A DNA stretch of 64,000 nt from Pohlia nutans (taxonomy: Eukaryota > Streptophyta > Bryopsida > Bryales > Mniaceae), in contig CM040099.1 of assembly GCA_022496805.1 (NCBI GenBank), positions 20,630,031-20,694,030 on the forward strand, in the 5' to 3' direction. Of this stretch, positions 8,646 through 20,429 are shown piece by piece. A program made the translations under genes and the position numbers. Positions within the stretch are counted from its first letter, which is position 1; each line of letters starts with the position of its first letter. The notes beneath the pieces were generated by a model. The model searched no databases, was not told the DNA's origin, and saw only the letters and a list, made by a program, of their open reading frames with translations.

Positions 8646-11600
8646 TTACTGTGCCTGGGCCTCTTGCTCTTGAGCTTGCTCCTCCACAGGCACCTCCGCG
8701 GCTGGAGCCTCTTCTGGCTCTTCCAGTTGCAGATACCTGAATACAGCCAAGTGTTCGTCGCCTGCACATCCCATGTGAAGCTTGTTAACCCCTAAAGGAC
8801 CAAGGATTCATGGTTTTAAAATGACAAATTCAGTTGATTGTATTGTGAAAAATATAATCAAAATGCGACCAAATTTATATCATCGGAATCGGTAAAGAAC
8901 AATGCATGTGTTGGTCAAAAAATAAATATATTAGAACTAAAGAAACTCCACATAAAACCTACTTGAAAAACATGAGACCCAATTCAAGCTTCTTGGTCCT
9001 AATAATCATAACACAAGCATTACATGCTTTATTCTTTGCAAGAGAATTTAGTTTCAATTAATTTATACAACCAGTAATAAAAAAAACCCCCGTTAGATAA
9101 CATGAAAATTGTATTATTTTGTTTATCCATAACACATTTCCTGATTATTTCTAACGGGATGTTTTACTATAATACCCGACTATCAAGTTTGGCATCTCAT
9201 GCCAAATAATTAAATTTTTTGAAAAAATCCTTTTTAACAAATGCCAAATTCTATGAATATTCTTCAAAATTCCGTTTTTCACCATACGAAATAGAATTTT
9301 TTGAAAAGTAATTTCCTCTTCTTACAATTATATTTTGCTGATCTGGACGACCAACTACAGTAGTGTACGTGTGCAAATCATTTAAGGAAGAGTATGCAAA
9401 TTTACCAAAAGTAATGTAGCTGCCAGGGGGCACAGAGGTCACAGCTCCAGGTCGAATTCTCTTGTCATTAACAAATGTGCCATTGGTACTGTCAAGATCT
9501 GTTAACAGGAGTTGCCCATTCCTCTTCTCCAACCGCGCATGTACACCCGAAACTGCCAACAATTTTATGTTTAGTAATTCAACTACAACTCAATCAAACT
9601 TCCTTCGTCGTAAGCTAAGTTCCATTCCCATGGGTTTTTCATTGTAGTGGTCAAAAAGTTGAGTAAATGTAACTCACAAGTACATACACAATACTAGCAA
9701 ACACCCTCTTGCAGAGAAAAGCGCAAGAACTGCATTAAGGACATGGGAAGTAATTGGGAACATAAAGGGAACATGGTGGAAACCTATGGGAACAAAATGG
9801 TAACTGTGGAGATCTATTTGGAAACAAAAAAGGAACTTGAAAACATTAGGAAACATGATGGAAACCTTTGGAGAACATATGGGACTGTGGAGAACAATTT
9901 GAGAACATGATGAAAATTTGGATGATTTTGTGACATGGTATTGTTAGAGATACCGAGCAAGATAGTGACATGGTATTGTGACACTCTGTACTTAATATAA
10001 GAGATATAAATATATATCTCCTAGTATACATACTATGTCAACATTATTGTTTGAATAGTTCTAGCAGCGGTCTATCTTTTGTGTAGTTCTAGCAATGAAA
10101 ACGTTTTGTGCGAATTTTAGCCAAGTGGTTAAAAAATAATTTGATGCCAATTTCTACTCATTTTTTTTTAGGGAATTAGCCAATACTTTTGAGCCAAATG
10201 GGTTCTCCCAATATGGTGAAACTATCAAATCTTCACATCCATGGCAATTTTGCTAAAGAGGCTGAAATTCCTTACCTTCACTCTAGTTTTAGTAGCACAA
10301 TCTATCCTTTGTGGGTAGTGATGGACAACCTTGAATAAATGTATGTTGGTTCCAAAAATTAGTTGTGTCTTTATAACACCTACTAATTATGACAATGTTT
10401 AGTCTACCCATGGTTTTACTCACCCTATGAGCAAAACTTTCAAAAATCATACCTTATTCGTATCCAAATGATACATTGTTTTTTTTGGGAATTGGAATCT
10501 TCTTGAAAACCCACCAAAAATTAGGTGTAGTAGAAAATTCACTTAGCGACTGAAAGCCACAAGAATGGGTTTGGAAAAGTCTTAATACCTGTGGCTATGG
10601 GAATCACAATGTCAACTCTGTCCTTCACCCGGCCAACGATCACAGAATCCTGCAAGATCAAAAGTTGTGCCCAATTTGGTAATGAACTTGCAAATCATAA
10701 AACAAGACTTGCAAGATCCAATACCCCATAATATTCATCCATTCTCTATGATTCTAAAGTGGTCCCTTTATTAGGGTTAGGATTATGTCATTAGTAAGGA
10801 AAAAAACCAGTTTTCGATGGAATGAATGAATTAAAGTCATTATGTGAAGTAGTGAACCTCAAATGGGTTTTTAAAATGAACCACTATCCCAAAGTTTCAC
10901 TATAGAAAGATGCCATACCAGCCCGACACTGGAAAAGAAAAGAAGGATTGTGACTTCTTATCAAATCGTAATAATCCATGAGTTGATTATGGTGTCCAAC
11001 CAATTTTCAAATGGGGTACTACAAATCCATGAAATTCCAATAATAGCAAGTTTCAAAATAGCAAACAGGGATGTTCAAAGTTACCGAGGCGAGCTCAAAG
11101 CCGCTTGGCAAAGGCACCGGCGTATCCAAGTGACTCATATTCCCGTCCCCTACAACAAACAAACAATAAAGCATATTGACATCCAATCCACACTCATACC
11201 CCAAAAGGATCGAGAAGCCCAAAATGAACCTCATGTTTATTTTAGCAATTTTGAGTAGGTCCTATGTAGACTTTCACCTAGTAGAAAAGGAGGCGCTCCA
11301 CAAGGAGATGCCCAAGAAAAATCACTGTGCATGCATGGAATTGGACACTACTTGCATGAACATCTCCCTTGGCAGTGCCACTTTTTCTACTAGTGTTTCC
11401 TTTGTTCAAATTTATTTGTTTTTGGACCAACACATGCAATATTCTCATTGATTTTGATGATATAAAATTTGGTACCAACTAAATTATGTTATTTACAATA
11501 TGATCAATCGAGTGTCATTTTAAAACCATGAATCCTTGGGCTTGAAGGGGTTATCTAGGGACCATAAACGTTGGTTCATTAGTAAAAAATCCCATTAGAA

Positions 11601-13527
11601 ATGCCACTTAAATGTCACTTTGTGTTACCCATAACACAAGTAACAATTTTCATGATATCACAAATATTGCTATAGATAACACAAACAAAGTGACCTTTTG
11701 ACAATCATCTCAAACGACATTTTTGGCTAGTGTTTTCACTACGACATGTGTGCTTTTGAAATGAGATTTTTTTGCTTATATTTTCACTATGACAGTCAGG
11801 ATCACTCTAGAATGTCAGTCATAATACTGAAGTTTGAGTGTATCATCAACACAGAGCCCCAGAAACATTAGGTTTTCCTCCCAATTGTAACATAGACACT
11901 GCTGTATGTATGTACACTCTGAACTTGTTATCATCCCACTCCATTATATGCAGAGAATATTTTCAACTGTGTACAGGTTCAACCAGGTTCAAATGAAAGT
12001 AGCAGAACACCAACAATACGCCTAAACTTAGAACAAGCTATTTATCTATTTCTGAACCTCATATACCAACCCAAACCTAAATTTTGCTAGCCAAGAGGTA
12101 TCCCAAAGCAGCCAGACTTGGGCACCTTAGGTTGGCCAACCAAGACCTCAAATTTAGAAAGAAATTTGAGGATAGCATTTTGTTTGCCAAACAAGAGTAT
12201 GGTATCCATAAGCAAAATACCAACCTCGGCAAGCCAAAGGTCTTCCTATGAGGATTCCCACAAGTGAGGTTGCTATCCCTATTTCCGAACCCTATTTCCA
12301 AACCTAATATACCAACCCAGACCTAAATTTTGCCTGACAAAAAAGAGTCTAGCTTGTACCGGTATCCACAAACAAAATATACCAATATACCAACCTCAAA
12401 CGTTTTAGCTAGCAAAAAGTCCTCGCAAGTCAAATCAGACCTCATTTTTAGCAAGAAGTTTGAGGATACCAGTCTCAGGTGGGAATGCTCTCACAGAAAA
12501 CCCACCAAGAGAGGCTGGTATCCCTACCTCCGATACCTCATATAGGCATATATACCAACCCAAACCTAAATTTTTCCAAAAGTGAAGAGTTTGTATTGGT
12601 ATCATAAATTCCTACTAGGTTTCGCTCCATTCAATAATGGGGTCGTTCACAAGGTAGAATAATCGAGAGGATGAACAAGTGAGGAGAACCTTGTAAACGC
12701 TCTTCACAAGGCACGCTCGTCCCTGGAAACGCTCTTTACAGGGCTCCACCTGACAGGAGTGTCTCACCCTAAGGTAGAAGCACCTAATTATGACACTTTG
12801 TTTTGAAATTTTTGATCTATGACTCACGTTAGAAAAGTGTTCTGAAATGAAGACAGTTCCTAGAATCTGTCACAATCAGGTGATTGTCCCAATTAGGTAA
12901 TTGTCACAATTAGGTGCTTCTACCTTATACCACACCCAAAATACCAGCCTCAAACCACTAGAAGAAATTGGTAGGTTTTTTTTACTACCCCTAGTCCTAA
13001 GTGTACAGTCCCAAGTGTACAAATCGGTATTTTTTGACTACCCCTAGTCCCAAGTGTACAGTCCCAAGTTTTGAGTCGCAAAACGAATTTCCAGTCACAA
13101 GTATGCAAATTTCTAGTCGCAAAAGCCTTCGACTGGGTAGTCAACAAAAAACTACTATTTTCTTCTAGTGAACGTTGTGGTGGGAAAGAAAAAAAAAGGT
13201 CTTCCCAAAACTATCAATTTTGGGCAAGAAATGTGATAACTTACCACAAGGGTCGAGAACCCACTTGACGCTCTTGGCCGACTGTTGTTGAAGCGCGAAC
13301 ACTCGCACACTACTCTCGCCGCGCCCGCCGCGCACTCGCCGCCCCACTCGCAACGACCCCGAGGTCTCCCAGCGCGCATCCCACGTGGCCATGGCGTGCA
13401 CGCACGCTAGCTTCCGCGCTGCCACGGGAGCCCTCGCATTATTATTGCCAACATTGATGTTGCCCACCACCGAGGGCGATCCCAGCACCAAGCTCCCCGC
13501 CACCATCGCCACCACGCCCCCCTGCAT
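8646..13527 (-). CDS. chloroplast-targeted FHA-domain protein, five exons
   Basis: Hand-built exons, in order of translation: 13527-13245, 11149-11085, 10649-10589, 9552-9406 and 8761-8646. All introns have GT/AG, phases match, and the product is 223 aa. Residues 1 to about 75 are Ala/Val/Arg/Ser-rich and poor in acidic residues, like a chloroplast transit peptide. The FHA domain spans about 117-200 with its key motifs: VIVGR, SGVHARLE and TDLDSTNGTFVND. The order VKWVLDP...FELAS...VIVGR...ITFG...LAVFR matches the plant plastid/thylakoid SMAD/FHA family (about 200 aa; Arabidopsis At2g21530-like, from memory). FHA domains bind phosphothreonine peptides. The tail is Glu/Ala/Gln-rich (EEPEEAPAAEVPVEEQAQ). 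An in-frame ATG at 13684-13686 would add 53 residues; the downstream ATG gives the usual length. Introns carry CACTA and piggyBac MITEs and a Helitron-like repeat. Confidence 0.88.
8785..9000. mobile_element. piggyBac-type MITE, family 1, in the last FHA intron
   Basis: Begins TTAA (8785-8788), then CCCCTAAAGGACCAAGGATT. The right end is degenerate (CTTGGTCCTAATAA) and has lost its TTAA. Its left end lies only about 20 bp from the acceptor of exon 5 of the FHA gene. A 35-bp fragment of the same terminus, inverted, is at 11517-11551. Confidence 0.65.
9694..10004 (-). mobile_element. Helitron-like short element
   Basis: Minus strand: 5' A/TCTCTTATATTAAG near 10004, and 3' end with hairpin CTCTGCAAGAG then GGTGTTTGCTAG followed by T. 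This fits Helitron rules: TC start, hairpin, CTAG end, insertion between A and T. 311 bp, no coding capacity. It lies in intron 3 of the FHA gene. Confidence 0.5.
11275..11395. mobile_element. CACTA-like MITE in FHA intron 1
   Basis: 121 bp, CACCTAGTAGAAAAG ... CTTTTTCTACTAGTG, flanked by TTT at 11272-11274 and 11396-11398. No coding capacity. Confidence 0.7.
11517..11551. repeat. fragment of piggyBac-type MITE terminus
   Basis: Reads TTTTAAAACCATGAATCCTT then GGGCTTGAAGGGGTTA. This is the inverse of the left end of the 8785 element, with substitutions. Confidence 0.5.
12771..12933. mobile_element. short MITE with TAAGGTAGAAG ends
   Basis: Inverted ends TAAGGTAGAAGCACCTAATT (about 12771) and AATTAGGTGCTTCTACCTTA (about 12914-12933). 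A related pair of ends occurs at about 33710 and 34195 (TTAAGGTAGAAG / CTTCTACCTTA). It lies in intron 1 of the FHA gene. Confidence 0.6.
12956..13170. mobile_element. CACTA-like MITE in FHA intron 1, second copy
   Basis: 215 bp, CACTAGAAGAAA ... TTTTCTTCTAGTG, flanked by AAC at 12953-12955 and 13171-13173. The interior repeats CTACCCCTAGTCC and AAGTGTACAGTCCCAAGT twice. The right end lies about 70 bp downstream of the exon 1 donor. Confidence 0.75.
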
Positions 13528-14229
13528 CTCTTCCGTCGCCCTCACAAACCCCCACAACTCAGCAAACCAATTTCCCACTGTCAATCCCGCTCCTTCAAAA
13601 ACATCGACACTGGCGGAGTGGGCCAGGTAAGTTAGCGGCGGATTTTCAGCGTGCTTGATGATCAGCAACAGTTCGCAACTTGGCATCTGTCACGGCGGCT
13701 TTTTCCGTGGAGCTCGAGCGCCAACCAGAGCTCGCCACGCCCTGCGTTTCTCATCTTCATCGATTTCGTAGGCTGGTCAAACCCTAGACCCAATCGGACG
13801 CGGATATGTCAGTTGGAAATTTGGGCGATTTTTTTGGTTATGTATAAGTAGCCACATTCTTCTGTAATGCTGACGGAGTATACGGTACATAGCCGAATTT
13901 CTATACGAAGCTACTCAATTTCAAATTCTTGGTACGAAAATTTGATATCAATTTTCGAAAAGCAAATGCAAGGAAAAAAAGAAATGAAAAAGAAAAATCA
14001 CTGACGGGTATATATCGTGATCTTGGCGAGGATGAGATCATCATGTCGGAGATATCCAGTTGGACGGCTTCCCAGCCGCAGGATTGCTCTAAACCCTATC
14101 GAGCTGGACATCCCCAAACCCTGTTCGTCTCGTCCGGCCTCTCCTGCGCCCAGAGTGTTGGAATTTGCGCACTCGTAGAATTCGGAACGATTTGTGAATG
14201 TTCGTGCGGGGAGCTGTTGCTGCTGTGGG

Positions 14230-14477
14230 CGTGAGCAGCGGTTCGAGCCGGAGCGCGGGCTGCTGGCGAAATAAAGCGAATCGGGGCATTTTGTATGTTG
14301 ACGAGGTGAATTTGCTGGATGATCACGTGTTGCTGGATTCCGCCGCGTCGGGATGGAACACCGTGGAGCGAGAAGGGATTTCAATCTCGCACCCCGCGCG
14401 GTTTATACTGATCAGGAACCCTGAAGAAGGCGAGCTGCGACCTCAATTGCTTGACCGATTCGGCAGGCACGCCCAGG
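14230..14477 (+). pseudogene. chlI: Mg-chelatase subunit I (chlI) gene fragment
   Basis: Encodes a recognisable stretch of the AAA+ ATPase subunit of magnesium chelatase, which inserts Mg2+ into protoporphyrin IX in the plastid. Visible motifs: [17 protein letters not shown] (Walker B region), [19 protein letters not shown] and [15 protein letters not shown]. It is damaged. A 4-nt insertion at about 14272 breaks the frame after RGLLAK. Three residues are missing after LLDDH, and two are missing where GSGNPEEG is expected. Nothing upstream (Walker A) or downstream is present. About 80 codons without introns survive, so this is a dead fragment and possibly a retrocopy. A functional chlI must exist elsewhere. 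Confidence 0.85.
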
Positions 14478-15012
14478 CATCGATCATCTATTTCCAAGTC
14501 TCCTCGCATTCCTCCTCGCATTCCTCGGCGTTCTCGCATTCCTCTCATTCCTCGTCGTTGCTGCATTCCTCTTATAGGACGTCGTTACCGCATTCCTCGC
14601 ATTCTCAGTGTTCATCACAATTGTAAATTCCTCGGCGTTCTCGCATTTCTCGCATTCCTCCTCGCATTCTCAGTGTTACATCACAACTGTACATTCCTCG
14701 GCGTTGATTGAATGTTTGACTGTACGATACACATAGTAGGTTGAAGTGTGAAATGCCATGATTTTTCAAAATGGGATTTCAGAGAAATTTGAGTCTACTA
14801 TCAACAAATGCCAAATTTTGATGACATTAGAATATTTGATTTAAAAAACCAAAGCTACGTAATATTAGTAAAGGGTATTGTTCATTCCTCCCATTCTTGG
14901 TGTTCTCGCATTCCCCTGGCATTCCTCACATTCTTAATGTTCATCATCATTGTACATTCCTCGGCATTGATTGAATGTTTGTTGTACATTCCTTGGCGTT
15001 CTCGCATTCCTC
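14478..15012. repeat. imperfect CATTCCTCGC tandem repeat region
   Basis: Many copies of CATTCCTCGC / CATTCCTCGGCGTTCTCG words, interleaved with two longer copies of a TCAGTGTTxATCACAAxTGTA unit (14609 and 14669) and a third near 14936. It begins exactly where chlI similarity ends. The open frames across it are a by-product of the period and are not evidence of genes. Confidence 0.7.
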
Positions 15013-15017
15013 ACATT

Positions 15018-15342
15018 AGGGGTTGTGTCACACCTCCTTGGAGAATGGAGAATGGAGAATGAGGAAAAAAAGGAGCCAATAGGATAGTTTCTCCATGGAG
15101 AAAGTGTGACACCCTTTTTGTGGTTTGTGGAGATTAAGAATGGAGAATAGAGGTTGTTAGTTGGTTACTCATCCTCCAGGCATGGACCATTCTCCATTCT
15201 CCATTCTTCATTCTTCACCTCTGGAAGAGAAGAACGAAATTCTCCAATCTTCAGAGAATGGGCCCTCCGCCATTCAAGGAGAGCGTGCCACATCTCCATT
15301 CTCTAAAGCTTGAGAATGGGAAGAAAGAGGTGTGACACCCCC
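15018..15342. mobile_element. Harbinger-like MITE, TGTCACACCTC family, copy 1
   Basis: 325 bp, AGGGGTTGTGTCACACCTC ... GAGGTGTGACACCCCC, flanked by ATT at 15015-15017 and 15343-15345. The interior is rich in GGAGAATGGAGAATG and its complement. Copy 2, inverted, is at 56455-56763. Confidence 0.75.
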
Positions 15343-15554
15343 ATTCAGTCTCGCATTCCTCACATTTCTCAACGTGGTGTCCTTGAAGTTTTGAGCTAAT
15401 ATGTTTGACGTGATCCCGAAGAGCTTCCAGATGACCTACGACCAAATTTTATATCCTCGAATTGGAAAAATATAATTTAGAAGTGACCAAATTTTATATT
15501 TTGGAATCAATGAAGAACATTGCATGTGTCAGAAAAAACAAATGAATTTCACCC

Positions 15555-17102
15555 TTAACTGCGTAGGTGTCCATTTTTAAACAATGTATAGATTTCATCC
15601 ACGTTATCTCATCCGTCAAGCACTTTTTGCAATGTAGATTTTTTACTATAGGTTTTATCGGAAGTTAGTTTCATGCCTGAACCGGTTAGAAGGGATGATT
15701 TGTGAAATTCTTATGCTTCATTTCATGTTGCAAGGATTCACCAAAAATTCTAATATCCTAGTTCAAAATAGTTCAAAAGTGCTCTTGAAAATGTAAACTC
15801 ATAAAATTAAGCAACCAAAAAATCCCCAAAAATCACAACACTTAGAGTATTACATTTTGACCCATCATAACAAATTTCATCTGCAAATTATTAATATTTG
15901 TTTGTGATCAAATTACAAAAAATAAAACTGAATTTTGAATTTCAAAATTTATATAAAAATATTGGTGATAGCAATCATAGATCTAACTATATAGATAGAA
16001 TATCAAATTCATAATGTACAGTGGGGTCCAAGGTAGAATGGCGTTTTTGGTTACGCAGTGGAAAACAATTCAAGTCTGCCCACTTTGAAAGCCTCCCCTG
16101 AGCTCAAAAATTGATATTTTACCTCGAAAGTTTTATCAAAGACTTATATTTACGTTAATTATGTGCATGCCAAATTTCAAGGCCAAAAGATTCACCGAAA
16201 AAAAGTTATTCAAAATCTACCAACATTGGTAGGTGTGGAAATGTTTTCACTGCTGCCAACTTGACAGCCTCCCAAAGATTGAATTAATTCTTTTTTGCCA
16301 TGAAATTCTGGGAAACAAAACCTCTTTATGTTAATGACATACAATAAAAATTTCAAGGCGAAGAGATTGATACAAAAAAAGATATTAACAATCTACCAAC
16401 ATGTGTAGTTGTGGGAAACAATGGGGGAAACTACACACATTGGTAGATTGTAAATATTTTTCTTTGTATAGATTTTTTGACATTGAAATTTGGCATGAAT
16501 GTTGTTATCATAAAGAGCATGTTGTGCCAAAAATTTCATGGTAAATAGACAATTTCTCAACCGTTGGGAGGGTGTCAAAGTTGGTAGCAATGTTTCCCCA
16601 TTGTTTCCCACAACTACACATGTTGGTAGATTGTTAATATCTTTTTTTGTATTAATCTTTTGACCTTTAATTTTTTTTTCATATGTTATTAACATAAAGA
16701 GGTTTTTGTTCCAAGAATTTCATGGCAAAAAAAATTAATTCAATCTTTGGGAGGCTGTCAAAGTTGGCAGCAGTGAATAACTACCAATGTTGGTAGATTT
16801 TAAATAACTTTATTTTGGTGAATCTTTTAGCCTTGAAATTTGGCATACATATAATTAGCGTAAAGATAAGTCTTCGATAAAACTTTCGAGGTAAAGTACC
16901 AATTTTTGAGCTCTCAGAGGGCTTTCAAAGTTGGCAGTACTAAAAAAATTCTCACTGCGAAACCCAAAATGCCATTCTACCTGGACCCCACTGTACAACT
17001 TTTATTCATACGTCAAGTTCAAATATCCCTCTTAGTTGCATTTTATAATGCATCTTTGCAATTGTCCAAATTTGAACTAGGTTGTGGGCATTTAGGGGTT
17101 AA
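15555..17102. mobile_element. piggyBac-type MITE family 2, interrupted by a foldback
   Basis: TTAA at 15555-15558 and 17099-17102. The right end reads GGGCATTTAGGGG; the left end is a degenerate variant (CTGCGTAGGTGTCC). Sequence 15600-16010 matches 59440-59830 (for example CACTTAGAGTATTACATTT and GCAACCAAAA), which starts with an intact CCCCTAAGTGCCC end. It contains the TA-flanked foldback at 16019-16993. Confidence 0.7.
16019..16993. mobile_element. Tc1/mariner-type foldback, non-autonomous
   Basis: 975 bp. The left end CAGTGGGGTCCAAGGTAGAA and right end TTCTACCTGGACCCCACTG are flanked by TA at 16017-16018 and 16994-16995. Most of the element is a long inverted repeat. Repeated words (CTACCAACATTGGTAG; GCCAACTTTGACAGCCTCCC) are shared with the arms of the transposase-bearing element at 29505-32852. 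It is a non-autonomous relative of that element. Confidence 0.85.
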
Positions 17103-17199
17103 ACAAATGGAAGTATATGTAGGGCCTACTTCACACTGTTAAACAAAATATAGGAGGCTTCTTGGTTATGTTGGGATTTCAAATGATGCAAAAAAATTG

Positions 17200-20100
17200 A
17201 ATATTTAGGATGTTTAAAATGATCAACTTTTAGAAATGATATATATATATATTAGTGACCCTCAAGAGGGACAATTTGAAAGGAATGGAATTGGGGTGGA
17301 AAATGGAATGATAAGGTCCTACTATCTTTAGTTAGACCGACCAATTTTTCATCAATGGGTAGCACTTTGCTGCCTAGGTTCAAAGGACTTATTGGAATTA
17401 TAGCCAACAAAATTTGTACTCATATAAATCTCTGAGTCTTGGTAACTCTTTTTTATTTCACTGCCTAGGTTAAGTTAGTACCATAGTACTCTCTATTTAC
17501 TTTAATTCACCTCTCAATGAGTCTTCTTTACTTTGGTACCTAGGTCTATGGACATAACTTACTATAGGCTTTTGTTTTATTTTGATCAATGTTTCTTTTT
17601 TTTCAATGTGTTAGCTTGGTCCACGTGATTTGATTTGTAGAATTAGCTTCCAAATAAACAAGAGGTTTTAGAGTTGGAGTTATTATCCTTCATTTTACTA
17701 CTAAGTTAGTTAGTAAACTTATCCTCAATAGACTCTTCATTCACGTTTCACGTTGGCTTCATTCTTTATTCTTTGATCCATGAAACCCAAAATGGGTTGG
17801 AAAAGCTTTTAGTTAATGATGCGTTTGCATGAAATCAAGGCATGGACTCTTTGCAACAAATGTTTTTTAGTAGTGGAGGAAGCATTTAGAGTTGATTCAA
17901 GAATTCAATTGGGTTGTCTATACAAAGATGACATCAACTTTGCCCATGAGTCATGCCTGAAGCCAAGTGATTCATTAAATAACTACTCAAAAGTGGATTT
18001 TTAGATTGTGAGTTTTGCAGGTAATAAGCTTCATTGTTCTACAATATAATTTTTGGTGATCAAAACATTGATTATGACCTAGAGAGTTCTTGCCATGTAG
18101 CTGATTTTTTTAGATGTCAATGATCTCAATTGAAATGCATGTTATATTATGGACATGAATGCATGTATACTTTTCCAAAACTTATATAAATGTGGTAGAC
18201 CACAACTTTGTGACTTATTGTAGGAGTCCATTGGGAGCACATTTGGAGGCAATTGCTAAGATAAACATCCCAGAAGTAACAACCGTTTAGATGCAATGTG
18301 TTAATCCAAGAGTGTTACTCTTGCTTCAACTTTCTCCTGATAAATTAGATTTTTTGCAAGTGCCACATGACACTTTTAATTTCTACGAGCTTCCACTAGA
18401 GACAAGGTGTGCTTTAGAAGATTTTACGTAAAGGCATGGGTAATTGCATTAATGTAATGAGAATCGACGTAGTGCAATTTTTATAATGGCCGATAATCTT
18501 GTTGCCCAAGGGGGAAGCCCCCTCATGGCAGACCAACTCTATGCACGGACTCTTCAAGCTGCTCAATTTTAGGATCAATTTATCTTTGGTCCAACAACAT
18601 TCTATATATGGATGATGACAATATAGTGAAGACCGAGACACTAGTATGCTTAAGAAAATTAACCGGTATTGTTATTACAATCTATTTCACAAGTGTAAAT
18701 TATGTCCAATGTGCATCATCCTTCTAATGTTTTTCAAATGGTAGCAAAAAGACCCAAGTTGACTCTTGTACAAAGAATAAAAAAGGATTTATTACACAAC
18801 ATAATATATAAAACATTCGTCTTCATGAATAGGTTAGAAAAGTGGCTTGTGTTGTTGCTATAACAATGAAAGTTTAATGTGTACTATACAAGGTACTATA
18901 AAGGGTTTTCAAAAGCTTTTACAGTACAACTCAAAAATTGCCATAATTCTTAGTGAATATTGAACAAGTGGTAGTACGCATTGTGTTCTGTGTATAAAAT
19001 ATATTTTAGTATAATAAAATAAAATTTAGACATGTTTCAATTGAACAAAATTTCTTTGTGAAAGTCAAAAAGGATTTTGAAACCTATACAAAAATTTAGA
19101 AAATTCTTTAGTGCAGAATAGATATGCCAAATATTAGGTATTACTTTGAATGAACGTTGATAGATAAATGAAAACTAATGACTAGTTTATGGGATAACAC
19201 AAGTTAGTCAATATATTCCAATTGATTAGGAGTTTTGAATTCAAGCCTCATGCTTTCAATGTGATTCAAAAATTAAAAGATGTATCAAAACATAAATATG
19301 GTGAGGATTTAAAATAGAAGAATGCATTTAGAATGATGTTTTACGACTTTCATGTGTTTATTGATGTTCCAAACATGAATGACCTTATTTGTTCACTTGT
19401 TCCATTAAATTAGTTGCAGAGTTACTCATGTTAGGGATGACGTATGTAGAAAGCGTGTTTGCATGCATTGGTGAGCTAGTGTTGTAGAGAGCACGTGCAT
19501 GTAATGTGTAACACAAAGGAGACATAGAGGGATTGTTGATTGAAAATGTTATATATGGACGAACAATAATTAGAATCTAAATATCTTACATGACATTTTA
19601 TTTTATTTTTCACTACTTTGGTCATCTCATTTTCATTCAAGGTTTCTTTTTGGTAGCCTAGATATTTAGTACAGAGTCCGAACGGGCACTTCGTTCACGC
19701 CGGCCCCTTCTAAAAAGGGACTGGAGTTTCTATCTATCTAGTACAGAGTCTCTTCCCTAATCATGATGTAAAATGTTAGCATCACTTTCTTCATCCAAAC
19801 AACAATGATGTAGTACCTTGAACAACTAGACTTTTAATACACATTGGGTCATAAATAAGTGTCATAATTATTTTCCTTTCCACATCACTTTCACTAGAGT
19901 TATATTCGTTAGCCCACCTTGAATAAGATCCCATGAATTTTGCATTAATGTTGAGGAGGATTTAGAGTTGGGGTCCCAAACCCCTTAATCTCTCCAATTC
20001 GAGTCCCTGGCTGTCAAGGTGGCCCCATAACTTAGTCCTACTCTAGAACGTTATGCACAAGAGCACTCCGTCACTCGCTCACTCACGCATTGATGAAGTG
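17200..20100. other. gene-free AT-rich stretch
   Basis: No coding region, RNA gene or complete transposon was recognised here. Short open frames (for example 17816-18004) show no domain or splice logic. A (TCTA)n-tailed repeat fragment is at 19672-19742. The stretch may hold very old transposon remnants. Confidence 0.5.
19672..19742 (+). repeat. (TCTA)n-tailed dispersed repeat, copy 3 (3' end only)
   Basis: CACTTCGTTCACGCCGGCC, a GC hairpin, then GGAGTTTCTATCTATCTA. It is a 5'-truncated relative of the 36.5 kb copy. Confidence 0.55.
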
Positions 20101-20429
20101 CGGCATTGGATCCCTCCTTCATCCAGGAATTTGAATTTTCTATAGACAGCAAGCTTTCATCGACCGTTTCTCATCACCCTCCTCGTCAAGCCATGCAGGG
20201 AGGGCCGCCTTGGGGGGCGGGAAAAACACGACGAAGAGCTCTGATGCCCTTCACACTTTACCCGGACGCCAATGTTGCTGCATTTTCGCCTCCCGAGCCT
20301 GCCACACCCCATCGAGTTTCTCCGTCCCGTCTCTCTGATTAGAACGAGCTCTTTTGCACGGATTTTGGTGCAAGTTTGCGCCGTTTAGGTCACGAAACGA
20401 GTGAGGGAGGGGAAAGAAAGAGAGTTCTA

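Larger units (their letters stand above)
15420..17190. mobile_element. family 1 piggyBac-type MITE split by a nested insertion
   Basis: The left part (about 15420-15558) and right part (17099 to about 17190) are together collinear with the intact copy at 8163-8369. For example, AAxATTGCATGTGTxAG...AACAAA is on the left and TTAAACAAA...GGAAxTxxATGTAG...CCTACT is on the right. The break is exactly at a TTAA, where another piggyBac-type element entered. Confidence 0.65.

Noticed and set aside
13385..13630. plus-strand open frame of 81 codons, Thr/Pro/Ala-rich
   Set aside because: Antisense to the transit-peptide exon of the FHA gene; the minus strand has the supported splice and domain logic.
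14451..15062. Ser/Arg/Ile-rich open frames resembling low-complexity proteins
   Set aside because: They arise from the CATTCCTCGC tandem repeat and have no start context or homology.
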